A stretch of DNA of 64,000 nt from Salisediminibacterium halotolerans (GTDB lineage Bacteria; Bacillota; Bacilli; Bacillales; Salisediminibacteriaceae): positions 62,001 through 126,000 of the forward strand of contig NZ_RKQQ01000004.1 of assembly GCF_003814815.1 (NCBI RefSeq), written 5' to 3'. The position numbers and the translations under genes are program-made. Each line of letters starts with the position of its first letter. Position 1 is the first letter of the stretch. The notes beneath the pieces are model-generated. The model saw only the letters and a list, made by a program, of their open reading frames with translations, was not told the origin of the DNA and searched no databases. Positions 54,242 through 63,850 of the stretch are shown here, piece by piece.

Positions 54242-54868
54242 ATGACCTATTGGATGAAACGTTTTTGGACAGCTTTAATCGCTGTACTGACAGTCGGCCT
54301 CTACATCCCGCAGCTGGATGCTGATGCGGATACCGATGTAAAAGAAGCCCCAGTGAATCCGTATGATGAGTCGCTTTACACGGGCGAAGAAGACGCCTTC
54401 GCCGAAGTGTCTGATACGTCACATCTGAACGAAGACGAAACCGATTTTTCCGCATTAGTCGCTGATGAAGATATATTGCAGTTATTTACAGAACGGGCGA
54501 AAGAAGAAACGTTGACCAAACTTGGGCCGAAGATTTCCGGAAAAGTCGAAGATCATATTGCAGAAGAAATTTTTCCGACGATGGAAGAAGCGATTCATAC
54601 CATTTTTGATGATTGGCCGTCGGATGATTTAACCGTCCTCGAACTGAGAGAACAAAAATCATCGTATACAGGTGAGAAAATTTTTCATATCGTTGATGGC
54701 GATAAAAATGAAGATATTGCCCGCTTTCATGTTCGGCGGGATTTAAAGCCGAAAGAAGGATATTGGTTTAATTTTCACTATCATACGCATGATGATAATT
54801 TCAGCGGTCATCATGAAATCGGCGAAATCTATTGGGACAAAAACACTCCGCCGAAATGGATGTCATAA
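54242..54868 (+). CDS. YpjP-like secreted or anchored protein
   Basis: A 208-aa protein beginning with a signal or anchor helix (MTYWMKRFWTALIAVLTVGL). A very acidic region (30-75) precedes a C-terminal domain with FHVRRDLKPKEGYWFNFHYH and HHEIGEIYWDKNTPPKW, as in Bacillus YpjP. Function unknown. AGGAG precedes the ATG. It is followed by a terminator hairpin and element copy 3. Confidence 0.75.
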   Translation: MTYWMKRFWTALIAVLTVGLYIPQLDADADTDVKEAPVNPYDESLYTGEEDAFAEVSDTSHLNEDETDFSALVADEDILQLFTERAKEETLTKLGPKISGKVEDHIAEEIFPTMEEAIHTIFDDWPSDDLTVLELREQKSSYTGEKIFHIVDGDKNEDIARFHVRRDLKPKEGYWFNFHYHTHDDNFSGHHEIGEIYWDKNTPPKWMS

Positions 54869-54876
54869 AAAATCTT

Positions 54877-54900
54877 GAGACACAACAAAAGTTGTGTCTC
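54877..54900 (+). terminator. Terminator hairpin, left copy flanking element 3
   Basis: GAGACACAAC-AAAA-GTTGTGTCTC, directly abutting the terminal repeat of the element. Twenty of these bases recur at 55268-55287. Confidence 0.75.
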
Positions 54901-55264
54901 AGACTGTAGACAAACTATATTTTGATGTCAGCCATGAATCCACTACCCTCCGCTTGCCCCGGGCAAAGACTCAGCTAGTATTCGGCGGCCTCGGACCGCC
55001 GAATCCGGATCTTCGTCGCTTGCTTTCCCGGAGGCGTCGGAGGAGTGGATGCATGGCTTCTTTTTTATGAATACACTCGCTTCAAAAAAGAGGCTGACCC
55101 AGCATCCCGGCTTTCTCCTGCGGGATAGCGAGACAGACGAGACCCTGCAGGGCATCAGCCCGAAGCGGCTCGGCGCTCGCCCGCGGAAAGAAGCCGGACG
55201 ATGCGTAGTCATCCGTTCTTTTTAATAGGACATCTGACGATATCGTTACTTTGTCTACACTCTG
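54901..55264 (-). mobile_element. Terminator-nested repeat element, copy 3 (complete)
   Basis: About 364 bp with terminal repeats AGACTGTAGACAAA (54901-54914) and TTTGTCTACACTCTG (55250-55264), in the opposite orientation to copies 1 and 4. Both structured domains are present. The long-range arms AGCCATG/CATGGCT and CCTCCG/CGGAGG of the second domain and the GGATGAC/GTCATCC-type closure of the first can be read on the minus strand. The terminator hairpin of ypjP lies on both sides. Confidence 0.8.
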
Positions 55265-55267
55265 AAA

Positions 55268-55295
55268 ACACAACAAAAGTTGTGTCTTTTTTTAA
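55268..55295 (+). terminator. Terminator hairpin, right copy flanking element 3
   Basis: ACACAAC-AAAA-GTTGTGT followed by a long T run. It is the functional terminator of ypjP if transcription reads through the element. Confidence 0.8.
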
Positions 55296-55321
55296 TTTGA
55301 CTCATTTTTCCTGTGCTTATT

Positions 55322-55330
55322 TGCTATAAT
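55322..55330 (+). promoter_or_regulatory. Extended -10 promoter of the GGDEF-EAL gene
   Basis: TGC-TATAAT is a perfect extended -10 box. A start near 55337 would leave only 10 nt before TTG 55347, which favours the GTG at 55371 as start codon. Confidence 0.6.
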
Positions 55331-55370
55331 AGTAGGAAATTATGCCTTGATCAGAACTGAGGTTTTCACA

Positions 55371-58300
55371 GTGAAGCGCTTCTTGCGACCTATGATTGTA
55401 TTGATAGACAAATTAAAATATCCTGAGAAGTTCACGGTGATCGCGCTGCTGGTGCTTATTTTTGCCGGATCTGTTCTGACTCCCTACGTACAAGAACTGC
55501 ACGACAAACGTGAGGCGCTCGACGAAGGGATCGATGGAATCGAGATGATCAGCGATGTGCGTGACTTAATCGAAGAGCTGCAGACGCAGCGGGGATTAAT
55601 GCAAGTCCATTATCAGAATCCGGCCGCTGCAGAAGACTATCTATCTGCCCGTAAGCGAATGTTGAGTTATCTGCGTGAGATTGATGATCATTGGCTTGAA
55701 ACGATCAGTGATTACGGGGTGCTTAATGAATGGCTGTACATCTATAATGACCTTCACCGTCTTTACGATGAACGTCAAGGTGAACTTGAAGCCCCGTTTC
55801 AGCTGTTTGAAGAACAATCGGCTCTTATTCAGCAATTGATCAATTTAATCCACCTCGTTAAAAATCAAACGCTGTATGCGATCGAAACCGACATTGAATC
55901 AACCGTGTTAATTAACGAAATGACGAATACGATTTTAAGAGGGGCTGAAACATCGGCCCGTTTGCGCGGAATGGTTTCCGGGCAAATGGCTCACGGTATA
56001 GCTCCGGACGTTTACGAAGATGAAATCCGTGTTCAAAAAGGTGTAATTAATAATCTTCGTGAAACGTATATATACGGTAACAGTGTCATTTTTGCTTCTT
56101 TTTTAACACATGAAGATTTGCACAAATATTTTTCGGAAAATCAAGACTCGTTAAATGAGCTGTTTTTACATATCGGCAGTTTTTTGGCAGATGGAACGAT
56201 TGGCGCGGGAGCCGGTGATTTTTTTGCCGAGTCTACGGAGTCGGTGGATTCGTATTACAGCATTTTCGATGAAATTATCCCGCTGATTGAAACGGATCTT
56301 GCTGAACGCTCGGCAGCGGTTGATCGGAGTCTGCTGTTTTCGTTCGGGGCATTCGGCTTCGTTATGTTGGGACTTCTCTATGTTTTTGCCGGTTTCTATT
56401 ACTCGGTCGTTCGGACAGTATCTGAATTATCCTCAACTTCTGAGCAAGTGGCAGCCGGAGATTTTACAGTCAGAGCAGCGTTAAATACAAACGATGAAAT
56501 GCAAACGATCGGGACGACGTTTAATCATATGATCGGACAAGTCGATGGTTTGTTTTCGGAGAATTTGAGCGTGTTGCGGGATTTGCAGTCAAGCGAACAG
56601 CGTTTTAAGTCTTTGTTTGACTACAACCCTGAGCTTGTCGCCCGTTTTGACAAGGAAGGGAAAGTTCAAGAGCTGAATCCGGCTTTTCAAAAACGAATCG
56701 GTCTTGATGTTGAAACCGGCAGCGACCTCTCTGTTTTTGAAAAATACATCAGCCGCGAGGATCGTATCAATGCGGGACGCTGCTTTTACCGTTCATTTCA
56801 AGGGGAAACGGTCGAGTATATGCTCAAAGTTGTCAATCGCAGAGGGGAGCTTTTACATTTAGATGTTATGAATGTGCCGATTATTGAAAACGGGGAAGTT
56901 ACCGGGCTTTTTTGGCTTGCCAAAGACGTGACATCGGAGTATGAGCGGGAGAACCGTGAAAAACAGGTGCGAAAGCGGACGCAACAGCAAAATGAGACGA
57001 TCTTGGCACTGTCGTTATCATCGAACTGGGACAGCGAAACGATGATTGATGAGATTGTTCACAGCGTCTCGAATGTTTTGCACCGTGAACGAACAACAGT
57101 TTGGCTCGAAGGAGCCGACGGTTTTCGTTTAGAGACGCTCTATGATCCTTACAGTACTGTCAGCGAAAAAGGTTTGCACGTCCCGGAAAACGAATTGCGA
57201 AAACTGCGAGACGATTTTTTGCGCGGATTAAATATTCAGCTGGAAAATGTCGATGAAATCATCCGGACACAGCCGGTTGCCGGACAGTACTTTGATGCAA
57301 ACGGAATTAAAGCCGCGCTGATCACTCCGGTCCATACAAAAGGAGAAGTGCGCGGCGCGGTTATTAGTGAATCGCGGATTGATGGGAAAGTATGGGAAAA
57401 AGACGAAGAACGTTTCGTCCAATCTGCTGCACAGCTGATTGCGACCGCTTTGGAGAGACAGGCGACGCGTGAACGGGAAAAAGAAGTGCACAAGATGGCG
57501 TTTTTTGATGAATTAACGGGTCTGCCGAACCGGCGGCATTTTCAGCAAAAGTTAGAGAAGGAATTAACGGCCAATCAAGATGAAGAGACAACGAAGGCTG
57601 TTTTATGCTTGGATTTGGATATGTTCAAACATATTAATGATACGTGGGGGCATTCAGCCGGGGATGAATTGCTGCAAGTTGTTACCGCACGCTTGCAGCA
57701 AGAATCAGGCGAAGGTGTATTTGTATCGAGGTTTGGCGGAGATGAATTCATGCTGATCATTTCCCCGGCCCGCAGTGATAAAGGTGTCTATGAACAAGTT
57801 GAACATCTAAAGCAACTGTTCGACAAGCCGTTTAAATTGGGAGATGCCGACGTTTATACAACGTCAAGCATGGGGGTCAGCCTGTTTCCCGGCGACAGCA
57901 GCGACGCGGAAGAACTGATCAAAAATGCTGATATGGCGATGTACGAAGCAAAGAAAAACGGCCGGAACAAGTACGTGTTTTTTCATCAAACGTTGTACGA
58001 AAGCCGGTTGAAACGGATTGAACTTGAGGGTGATCTGCGCAGAGCCGTCGCAAACAGCGAGTTGCAATTGCATTATCAGCCGCAAGTCAATTTACAAACC
58101 GGAGAATTAAGCGGTGCCGAAGCTCTCGCAAGGTGGCACCACCCTAAACTAGGCGAGATTTCACCGCAAGACTTTATTCCGCTTGCCGAAGATACAGGTT
58201 TAATCATCCCGCTCGGGAACGGATTGATTTATGAGGCGTGCCGCTCGCAACGGCAGTTTCTCGACTGGAACTTGCCGCCGGTTCCGCTCAGTGTTAACGT

Positions 58301-58793
58301 ATCGGTAATTCAATTAATGGATGAAAGGATCGTCGACGAGTTCCGCACCAATCTGGCCCGCTTTCACCTCGATCCGTCGCTTATTTGGCTTGAAGTGACA
58401 GAAAGTATCAGTGCAGCCCATTTCGATACGATCAAAAACTGTCTGGAGAAAATCAGACAGATCGGTGTGAAAGTATCGATTGACGATTTCGGGACGGGAC
58501 ACTCTTCACTGAGTTATTTGAAATCATTTCCCGTCGATGTCTTGAAAATTGACCGCTCGTTTATCGAGACGATTCATGAAAGTGAAGAAAATCAGGCGAT
58601 CGTTCGCTCGATCTTCGAGATGGCCAAAGGACTGAAGCTTACCGTCATTGCTGAAGGAATTGAAACATCCGCTCAGTTGACTTGGATTCGTCATGAACAA
58701 ACGATTTACGGCCAAGGATATTACTTTTCCAAGCCGCTCTCTGCCGAAAATTATCGCGATTATGTGCATCATAACCATTTTCTAAATACGTAA
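55371..58793 (+). CDS. Membrane GGDEF-EAL c-di-GMP signalling protein
   Basis: A 1140-aa protein. TM1 (FTVIALLVLIFAGSVLTPYV), an extracytoplasmic helical sensor of NIT-like character (about 40-300, with LQTQRGLMQVHY), TM2 (FGAFGFVMLGLLYVFAGFYY), HAMP, PAS (about 410-520), GAF-like (540-700), GGDEF with RFGGDEFMLI (near 785) and EAL with GAEALARWHHP (near 915) and DDFGTGHSSLSYLKSFPVD. Both catalytic signatures look intact, so it may make or break c-di-GMP depending on signal. GTG 55371 is chosen for the leader length; TTG 55347 and ATG 55392 are alternatives. Confidence 0.88.
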   Translation: MKRFLRPMIVLIDKLKYPEKFTVIALLVLIFAGSVLTPYVQELHDKREALDEGIDGIEMISDVRDLIEELQTQRGLMQVHYQNPAAAEDYLSARKRMLSYLREIDDHWLETISDYGVLNEWLYIYNDLHRLYDERQGELEAPFQLFEEQSALIQQLINLIHLVKNQTLYAIETDIESTVLINEMTNTILRGAETSARLRGMVSGQMAHGIAPDVYEDEIRVQKGVINNLRETYIYGNSVIFASFLTHEDLHKYFSENQDSLNELFLHIGSFLADGTIGAGAGDFFAESTESVDSYYSIFDEIIPLIETDLAERSAAVDRSLLFSFGAFGFVMLGLLYVFAGFYYSVVRTVSELSSTSEQVAAGDFTVRAALNTNDEMQTIGTTFNHMIGQVDGLFSENLSVLRDLQSSEQRFKSLFDYNPELVARFDKEGKVQELNPAFQKRIGLDVETGSDLSVFEKYISREDRINAGRCFYRSFQGETVEYMLKVVNRRGELLHLDVMNVPIIENGEVTGLFWLAKDVTSEYERENREKQVRKRTQQQNETILALSLSSNWDSETMIDEIVHSVSNVLHRERTTVWLEGADGFRLETLYDPYSTVSEKGLHVPENELRKLRDDFLRGLNIQLENVDEIIRTQPVAGQYFDANGIKAALITPVHTKGEVRGAVISESRIDGKVWEKDEERFVQSAAQLIATALERQATREREKEVHKMAFFDELTGLPNRRHFQQKLEKELTANQDEETTKAVLCLDLDMFKHINDTWGHSAGDELLQVVTARLQQESGEGVFVSRFGGDEFMLIISPARSDKGVYEQVEHLKQLFDKPFKLGDADVYTTSSMGVSLFPGDSSDAEELIKNADMAMYEAKKNGRNKYVFFHQTLYESRLKRIELEGDLRRAVANSELQLHYQPQVNLQTGELSGAEALARWHHPKLGEISPQDFIPLAEDTGLIIPLGNGLIYEACRSQRQFLDWNLPPVPLSVNVSVIQLMDERIVDEFRTNLARFHLDPSLIWLEVTESISAAHFDTIKNCLEKIRQIGVKVSIDDFGTGHSSLSYLKSFPVDVLKIDRSFIETIHESEENQAIVRSIFEMAKGLKLTVIAEGIETSAQLTWIRHEQTIYGQGYYFSKPLSAENYRDYVHHNHFLNT

Positions 58794-58919
58794 AACCAGC
58801 CGGAACGTTTTATACTGAACGTTCCGGCTGCTTGATTCAAAGTGAATTCGTGAAAAATCTCCTGAAATCCGCTAAAATAGAATAAGCGATGACCGCTTGA
58901 TCACAAACGGAGGGACAGT

Positions 58920-60665
58920 ATGAAAGCATTAAAGGAGATAGCGAAAGCACAAACAAAAGAACGGGCGATACTTATTGCCGGATCGTTGTTGATGGGAATA
59001 ACGATTGTTGCAATGGCTTATTTTATTGTCGCCGTCGTTGATTTAGTCTTTTTACAGGGAGCGTCTTTTCACGAAACGACGGGTTACCTCTTCGGATTAG
59101 CTGCTGTTTTACTGTTGCGTGCACTTTTGACTTACTTAAACGGCCGAACCGGCATTTATATGGCTGCGAAAATCAAAGCGCGCTTTCGTAAAAATCTCGC
59201 CGATACATATCGGAAAAACCCGCTAGAAACGGCGATAACAGGTCAAACAGGGGAAAAAGTCAGTGTTTATGTCGATGCTGTCGATGATATTGACGGTTAT
59301 TTTCGCAATTACTATCCTCAGCTGATGCAATCATCGGTAGTACCCCTTGTTTTACTTGGGGCGATTTTTTATGCGAACTGGATCTCGGGACTGATCATTC
59401 TCGTTACAGCCCCTTTTATCCCGATTGCGATGATTGTTGTCGGCAAAAATGCCGAGAAAAAATCGGAAGAACAAATGGAAGAATTGAACCGGTTTTCCGG
59501 AACATTTCTTGATATATTGCAAGGACTCGCTACGCTGAAGTTTTTCGGCCGTTCAAAAGAAAAAGCGGATGTGCTGGAAAAAAGCAGCCTTGCTTATCGT
59601 GATCAAACGATGGGCGTATTGCGTGTCGCCTTTTTAACATCGCTGATGCTCGAATTTATTTCCATGCTCAGTATTGCGATTGTGGCGCTTGAGGTCGGGT
59701 TGCGCCTCGTCATTTATGACCAGTTAAGCTTTTTTACCGCTTTTTTCGTGTTGATTTTAACTCCGGAATTTTTTGCTTCATTAAAAGAACTCGGCACTGC
59801 CTTTCATAACGGTAAAGCGAGCACCGGTGCTGCGGAACGCGTTATGGGCGAGTTGAACAAGGACGATAAAGAACCGCAGAGAGCGAAAAAAGATGTGCAA
59901 TATCGAATAGAATCAAAAGACACCCCGCCTGAAATCACGCTTGAAGCAGTGCGTTTTTCATACCGTGATGATTCAGCAGTCATTAAAGGGGTTGATGCGG
60001 TGATTCCGAGCGGTTCGCAAACGGCGGTCATCGGTCCGAGCGGGGCCGGGAAAACGACTGTTTTGAACCTTTTGGCCGGTTTGGCACAACCCGATGAAGG
60101 AACGGTTTCCGTTAACGGCGTCGATCTTCAGGCGATCTACGAAGAGGATTGGTTCAGGCAAATCAGTTACATTACACAAGAACCGTATATTTTTTCTGGG
60201 ACGATTCGTGAGAATGCTGTCATCGGGATGGATGCTGATGTTTCCGGGCCAGAACTGGAAGAGGCTGTTGAGAAGGCAGGAATGCGGCCGGTGATTGAGG
60301 AACTCCCCGACGGTTTTGCGACCGTTGTCGGCGAAGGAGGACGGCAGCTCTCCGGCGGAGAAAAGCAGCGGCTCGCGCTTGTGCGCGCGTTTTTAAAAAA
60401 GCCCTCGGTCATTCTGTTTGATGAGCCGACGGTAGGTTTGGATCTGCGTACAGAACGGATTTTGCGGCGTTCGATCGAGGAGTTATCACAGGGGGCGACG
60501 ATGATTACTGTTGCGCACAGACTTCATACGATCCGTCATGCTGACCAGCTCCTCTATTTAGAAGGCGGTATTTTACAAGGGCAAGGGACGCATGAAGAGC
60601 TGTTAGCGAAGTTGCCGGCTTATCAAGAAATGGTTCGTGTTCATCGAGGAGGTGCCCAGCAGTGA
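58920..60665 (+). CDS. cydD: Thiol reductant ABC exporter, CydD subunit
   Basis: A 581-aa half-transporter. The N-terminal six-helix membrane domain (1-320, with YFRNYYPQLMQSSVVPLVLL typical of CydD) precedes an ATPase domain: Walker A GPSGAGKTT, signature QLSGGEKQRLALVRAFL, Walker B VILFDEPTVGLD. With CydC it exports cysteine or glutathione, needed for assembly of cytochrome bd oxidase. The stop overlaps the cydC start by 4 nt. cydAB are not in the window. Confidence 0.9.
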   Translation: MKALKEIAKAQTKERAILIAGSLLMGITIVAMAYFIVAVVDLVFLQGASFHETTGYLFGLAAVLLLRALLTYLNGRTGIYMAAKIKARFRKNLADTYRKNPLETAITGQTGEKVSVYVDAVDDIDGYFRNYYPQLMQSSVVPLVLLGAIFYANWISGLIILVTAPFIPIAMIVVGKNAEKKSEEQMEELNRFSGTFLDILQGLATLKFFGRSKEKADVLEKSSLAYRDQTMGVLRVAFLTSLMLEFISMLSIAIVALEVGLRLVIYDQLSFFTAFFVLILTPEFFASLKELGTAFHNGKASTGAAERVMGELNKDDKEPQRAKKDVQYRIESKDTPPEITLEAVRFSYRDDSAVIKGVDAVIPSGSQTAVIGPSGAGKTTVLNLLAGLAQPDEGTVSVNGVDLQAIYEEDWFRQISYITQEPYIFSGTIRENAVIGMDADVSGPELEEAVEKAGMRPVIEELPDGFATVVGEGGRQLSGGEKQRLALVRAFLKKPSVILFDEPTVGLDLRTERILRRSIEELSQGATMITVAHRLHTIRHADQLLYLEGGILQGQGTHEELLAKLPAYQEMVRVHRGGAQQ

Positions 60666-62395
60666 AAGCATTAAAAACGATTACACAGCTGATGTTTACG
60701 GAGAAAAAAGACTTGCTTCTCTCCATTTTATTTGGTGTCCTCGCAGGCCTCGGCGCAGTTGCACTGTTTGCCAACAGCGGCTATTTAATTTCAACGGCCG
60801 CTATTATGCCGCCGTTTTATGTTTTGACGATCAGCATTGCGATGCTCCAGCTCTTCAGCGTCACCCGGGCCGTGACTCGCTACATCGAACGCTTGTATTC
60901 GCACCGCGGGACGTTTACGATTTTAAGCAAACTGCGGATGTATTTTTACTGGCGGCTTGAACCTCTTGCACCGCGCATTTTTGAACGCTACCGCAGCGGA
61001 GAACTGCTTGCAAGAATTGTCGGCGATGTCGAGAGTTTGCAAAATTACTTTTTACGGGTGATTTATCCGCCCGTCGTAGCGATCATCGTATTTTTAGCAA
61101 CGATCGCGTTTGCCTCGGTTTTTTCCTGGGAAATTGCGCTTTTGTTATTGATCGGCCTGACCGTTACGAGTGTGTTAGTCCCGGTTTGGTTCAGTTACCG
61201 GCAGAAGGTGACAGCGAATAAACTCCGGCAGCGCCGCGGAGAGTTGTCGACGGAAACGACAGAATTTCTTTACGGGTTTCGTGACTTGAAAATCAATCAA
61301 AAGCTTAAACATCAGCAAGACAAAATGGAAAATGCATCAAACCAACTGATCGAAGGGCAATCGGACGAAGCGAAACAGACACTCTTTAATCAGACAGTGA
61401 ATCAAGCGTTTGCGTTTATCATTTCTGTTGCCGTCTTAGCCTTAGGCGCATATCTGACTGCCGCCGGCGAGATGCAAGGTGTATATCTCGCGATGCTTGT
61501 GATGGTTTCTTTAACCGTTTTTGAAAATACGACGCCGATCGCATCGGTTCCGGTATATTTTGAGGACAGCCGCAAAGCATCGGACCGGCTGTTACACGAT
61601 GTGGCGGAAACCGATCAAGAAAATCAAAGCGCACAAGACACTGAGAACGAGTGGACGCCGCAAAACCCGGTTTCGATTACAGCTGAGCGGGTTTCATTGC
61701 CGGGGGATCGTCCGGGAAAACCGATCTTAAAAGATCTTTCCCTTCATGTAGAAAAGGGAGAACATGTAGCTGTAGTCGGACCGAGCGGCGCCGGTAAATC
61801 GGCGCTTCTCCATACGCTCCTCGGCATCTTCACTCCCGCTGAAGGGACGGTCAAGTGGGGAGATCAAAAGATTGCGGCGTGCGCGCAGGAATCTTTGTGG
61901 CAAGGAGCGAATATTATCGCGCAGACAAGCCATTTCTTTTACGGAACAGTCCGGGATAATTTGCAGCTTGCCGGCGATCATTTGCATGATGATCAGCTGC
62001 GCTCGGTGCTAGATAAAGTACAGCTTTACGACATTGCACTTGATGATGAGATGAAAGAAAAAGCAGCTAATCTTTCCGGCGGAGAGAAACAGCGTCTTAC
62101 ACTTGCCCGTGTACTGCTGAAAGCGAAGCCGAACTGGTTTTTTGATGAGCCGCTGTCGTCTGTCGACCCGGTAACAGAACAGCGTCTTCTCCAAGACTGG
62201 CTGGCCGCGGCGGCGGGGGAAACAGTTGTTTATATCAGCCATCGGCTTGTCGGGCTTGAACAAATGGACCGGATTATTGTGATGGAAGACGGAGCGATTA
62301 TCGAAGAAGGTTCATTTTCTGAGCTGATTGCCAGAAAAGGCGTCTTTTATGAGCTGAAAGCGATCGAGGATGAAGTCATACCGGCGCTTAATTAA
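60662..62395 (+). CDS. cydC: Thiol reductant ABC exporter, CydC subunit
   Basis: A 577-aa half-transporter partnering CydD. Membrane domain with VTRAVTRYIERLYSHRGTFT, the characteristic CydC segment, then an ATPase: Walker A GPSGAGKSA, signature NLSGGEKQRLTLARVLL, Walker B NWFFDEPLSSVD. It ends just before a terminator hairpin and element copy 4. In B. subtilis naming the two symbols are swapped in order. Confidence 0.9.
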   Translation: MKALKTITQLMFTEKKDLLLSILFGVLAGLGAVALFANSGYLISTAAIMPPFYVLTISIAMLQLFSVTRAVTRYIERLYSHRGTFTILSKLRMYFYWRLEPLAPRIFERYRSGELLARIVGDVESLQNYFLRVIYPPVVAIIVFLATIAFASVFSWEIALLLLIGLTVTSVLVPVWFSYRQKVTANKLRQRRGELSTETTEFLYGFRDLKINQKLKHQQDKMENASNQLIEGQSDEAKQTLFNQTVNQAFAFIISVAVLALGAYLTAAGEMQGVYLAMLVMVSLTVFENTTPIASVPVYFEDSRKASDRLLHDVAETDQENQSAQDTENEWTPQNPVSITAERVSLPGDRPGKPILKDLSLHVEKGEHVAVVGPSGAGKSALLHTLLGIFTPAEGTVKWGDQKIAACAQESLWQGANIIAQTSHFFYGTVRDNLQLAGDHLHDDQLRSVLDKVQLYDIALDDEMKEKAANLSGGEKQRLTLARVLLKAKPNWFFDEPLSSVDPVTEQRLLQDWLAAAAGETVVYISHRLVGLEQMDRIIVMEDGAIIEEGSFSELIARKGVFYELKAIEDEVIPALN

Positions 62396-62401
62396 AAAGT
62401 G

Positions 62402-62429
62402 AAGCCTCCGCTTATTCAAGCGGAGGCTT
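62402..62429 (+). terminator. Terminator hairpin, left copy flanking element 4
   Basis: AAGCCTCCGCTT pairs with AAGCGGAGGCTT. The same 28 bp, with one loop difference, recur at 62853-62880. No T run follows here. Confidence 0.75.
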
Positions 62430-62852
62430 CAGAGTGTTGACAAAGTCATGACATCGTTAGATGTCCTAATTAAAAGGAACGGATGACGACGCATCGTCCG
62501 GCTTCTTTCACCTGAAGGTATCACTGCGACATCGGCTCAAAAAGACTTCGCCGTGTCTTACTAGTACGCGGGCGAGCACCGAGCCGATTCGGGCTGATGC
62601 CCTGTAGGGTCTCGCCTGTCTCGCTATCCCGCAGGAGAAAGCCGGGATGCTGGGTCATCCTCTTTTTTGCAGCGAGTGTATTCATAAAAAAGAAGCCATG
62701 CATCCACTCCTCCGACGCCTCCGGGAAAGCAAGAGACGAAGATCCGGATTCGGCGGCCTCAGGCCGCCGAATCCTAGCTGAGTCCTTGCCCGGGGCAAGC
62801 GGAGGATAGTGGATTCATGGCTGACATAAAAATATAGTTTGTCTACAGTCTA
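62430..62852 (+). mobile_element. Terminator-nested repeat element, copy 4 (with 57-bp insert)
   Basis: About 423 bp with terminal repeats CAGAGTGTTGACAAA (62430-62444) and TTTGTCTACAGTCT (62838-62851). The first domain is closed by GGATGAC (62481-62487) with GTCATCC (62654-62660). The second is closed by AGCCATG (62694-62700) with CATGGCT (62816-62822) and contains a GGATTCGGCGGCC/GGCCGCCGAATCC hairpin. Positions 62510-62566 hold a 57-bp insertion absent from the other copies. Confidence 0.8.
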
Positions 62853-62884
62853 AAGCCTCCGCTTTTTCAAGCGGAGGCTTTTGT
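62853..62884. terminator. Terminator hairpin, right copy flanking element 4
   Basis: The same stem as at 62402-62429, here followed by TTTT. It may serve both cydC and the leftward CDF gene. Confidence 0.8.
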
Positions 62885-62894
62885 TGTGCGGTTA

Positions 62895-63812
62895 TTAAAG
62901 AGCCCATTTTCGGTCACTTGTAAAGGCGATCGTCAACCACAGCTTGCTGTCCTCATTTAACAGCTTATTATTTAACATTTCGCGGACACGGTCTTGATCT
63001 TTAACCGTCTGCACTTTTGAATCGGGCTGGACGACAAAATCTATTTCAACCCAAAGGGTGCGGCCGATTTTGGTCACCCGGACGAACGATTCAGCCAGTT
63101 TGAAGCGTTCTTCCGCTTCGGCGACAAATGTGTCAATATGCGAAGTGATTTGTTTGTCCGGCTTCATTTCCAGCACTTCCTTTAATGCTGTCCGCATTTC
63201 CCGAACGGGGTATTTCAAAAAGTAAACGGACACGAGTATGAGCATGACCGGATCGACGTACGGTACCCACGGATTTAAAGCAGGAATATATTGAAACACC
63301 GAGGCAAGAATAAATCCTGCGAGCACGCCGGCTGTGATCAATGTGTCCATCAGCCATTGATTGGCTTCGGCTTTAATTAAGCCGGAAGCTGTTTTTTTAG
63401 CATGTTTGTTCAAATATAAATAGTAACCGTAACAAGCTGCTGTTCCAAGTGCTGCATAAAGTAAAGCAATACCGACTGCCACGTCTCTGCCGCCGGTGAA
63501 AACAGCATGAACAGCTGAGAGCAGCGACAGGATGACTAATAAAAGGATGACGCTGTATTTAAATAAAATCACCAGCGGTTCTACCATGTTTTTGCCGAAA
63601 GGGAAACGCTCTTCATCGTTTTTCCCGATAAAAACGGCAGCAGCGAGTGAAAGGTAGGAGAGCGCAACGATGATCATCGAATATAAGCCGTCAAATAAGA
63701 CAATATGCGAACCGGACAGGACGCCGAGAAAAATGCCGGCAAATGAAAAGGCAACAGCGCCAATGACCGACATCGCTAATACATTGCGTTCGATTTTAAC
63801 GTTTGGTGACAT
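62895..63812 (-). CDS. Cation diffusion facilitator family transporter
   Basis: A 305-aa CDF-type protein with about six helices: GAVAFSFAGIFLGVLSGSHIVLFDGLYSMI opens the membrane domain (read in parts) and a C-terminal cytoplasmic domain of about 90 residues follows. The metal-site aspartates of helices II and V lie near LFDGLYSM and NQWLMDTLI, but the His partners of Zn-type members are missing, so the metal is uncertain. GGGGGA precedes the ATG at 63812; the frame extends 25 codons upstream. Confidence 0.82.
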   Translation of the reverse strand: MSPNVKIERNVLAMSVIGAVAFSFAGIFLGVLSGSHIVLFDGLYSMIIVALSYLSLAAAVFIGKNDEERFPFGKNMVEPLVILFKYSVILLLVILSLLSAVHAVFTGGRDVAVGIALLYAALGTAACYGYYLYLNKHAKKTASGLIKAEANQWLMDTLITAGVLAGFILASVFQYIPALNPWVPYVDPVMLILVSVYFLKYPVREMRTALKEVLEMKPDKQITSHIDTFVAEAEERFKLAESFVRVTKIGRTLWVEIDFVVQPDSKVQTVKDQDRVREMLNNKLLNEDSKLWLTIAFTSDRKWAL

Positions 63813-63850
63813 GTGCACTCCCCCTTTTTTAAGATCATGATTAAAAAATG

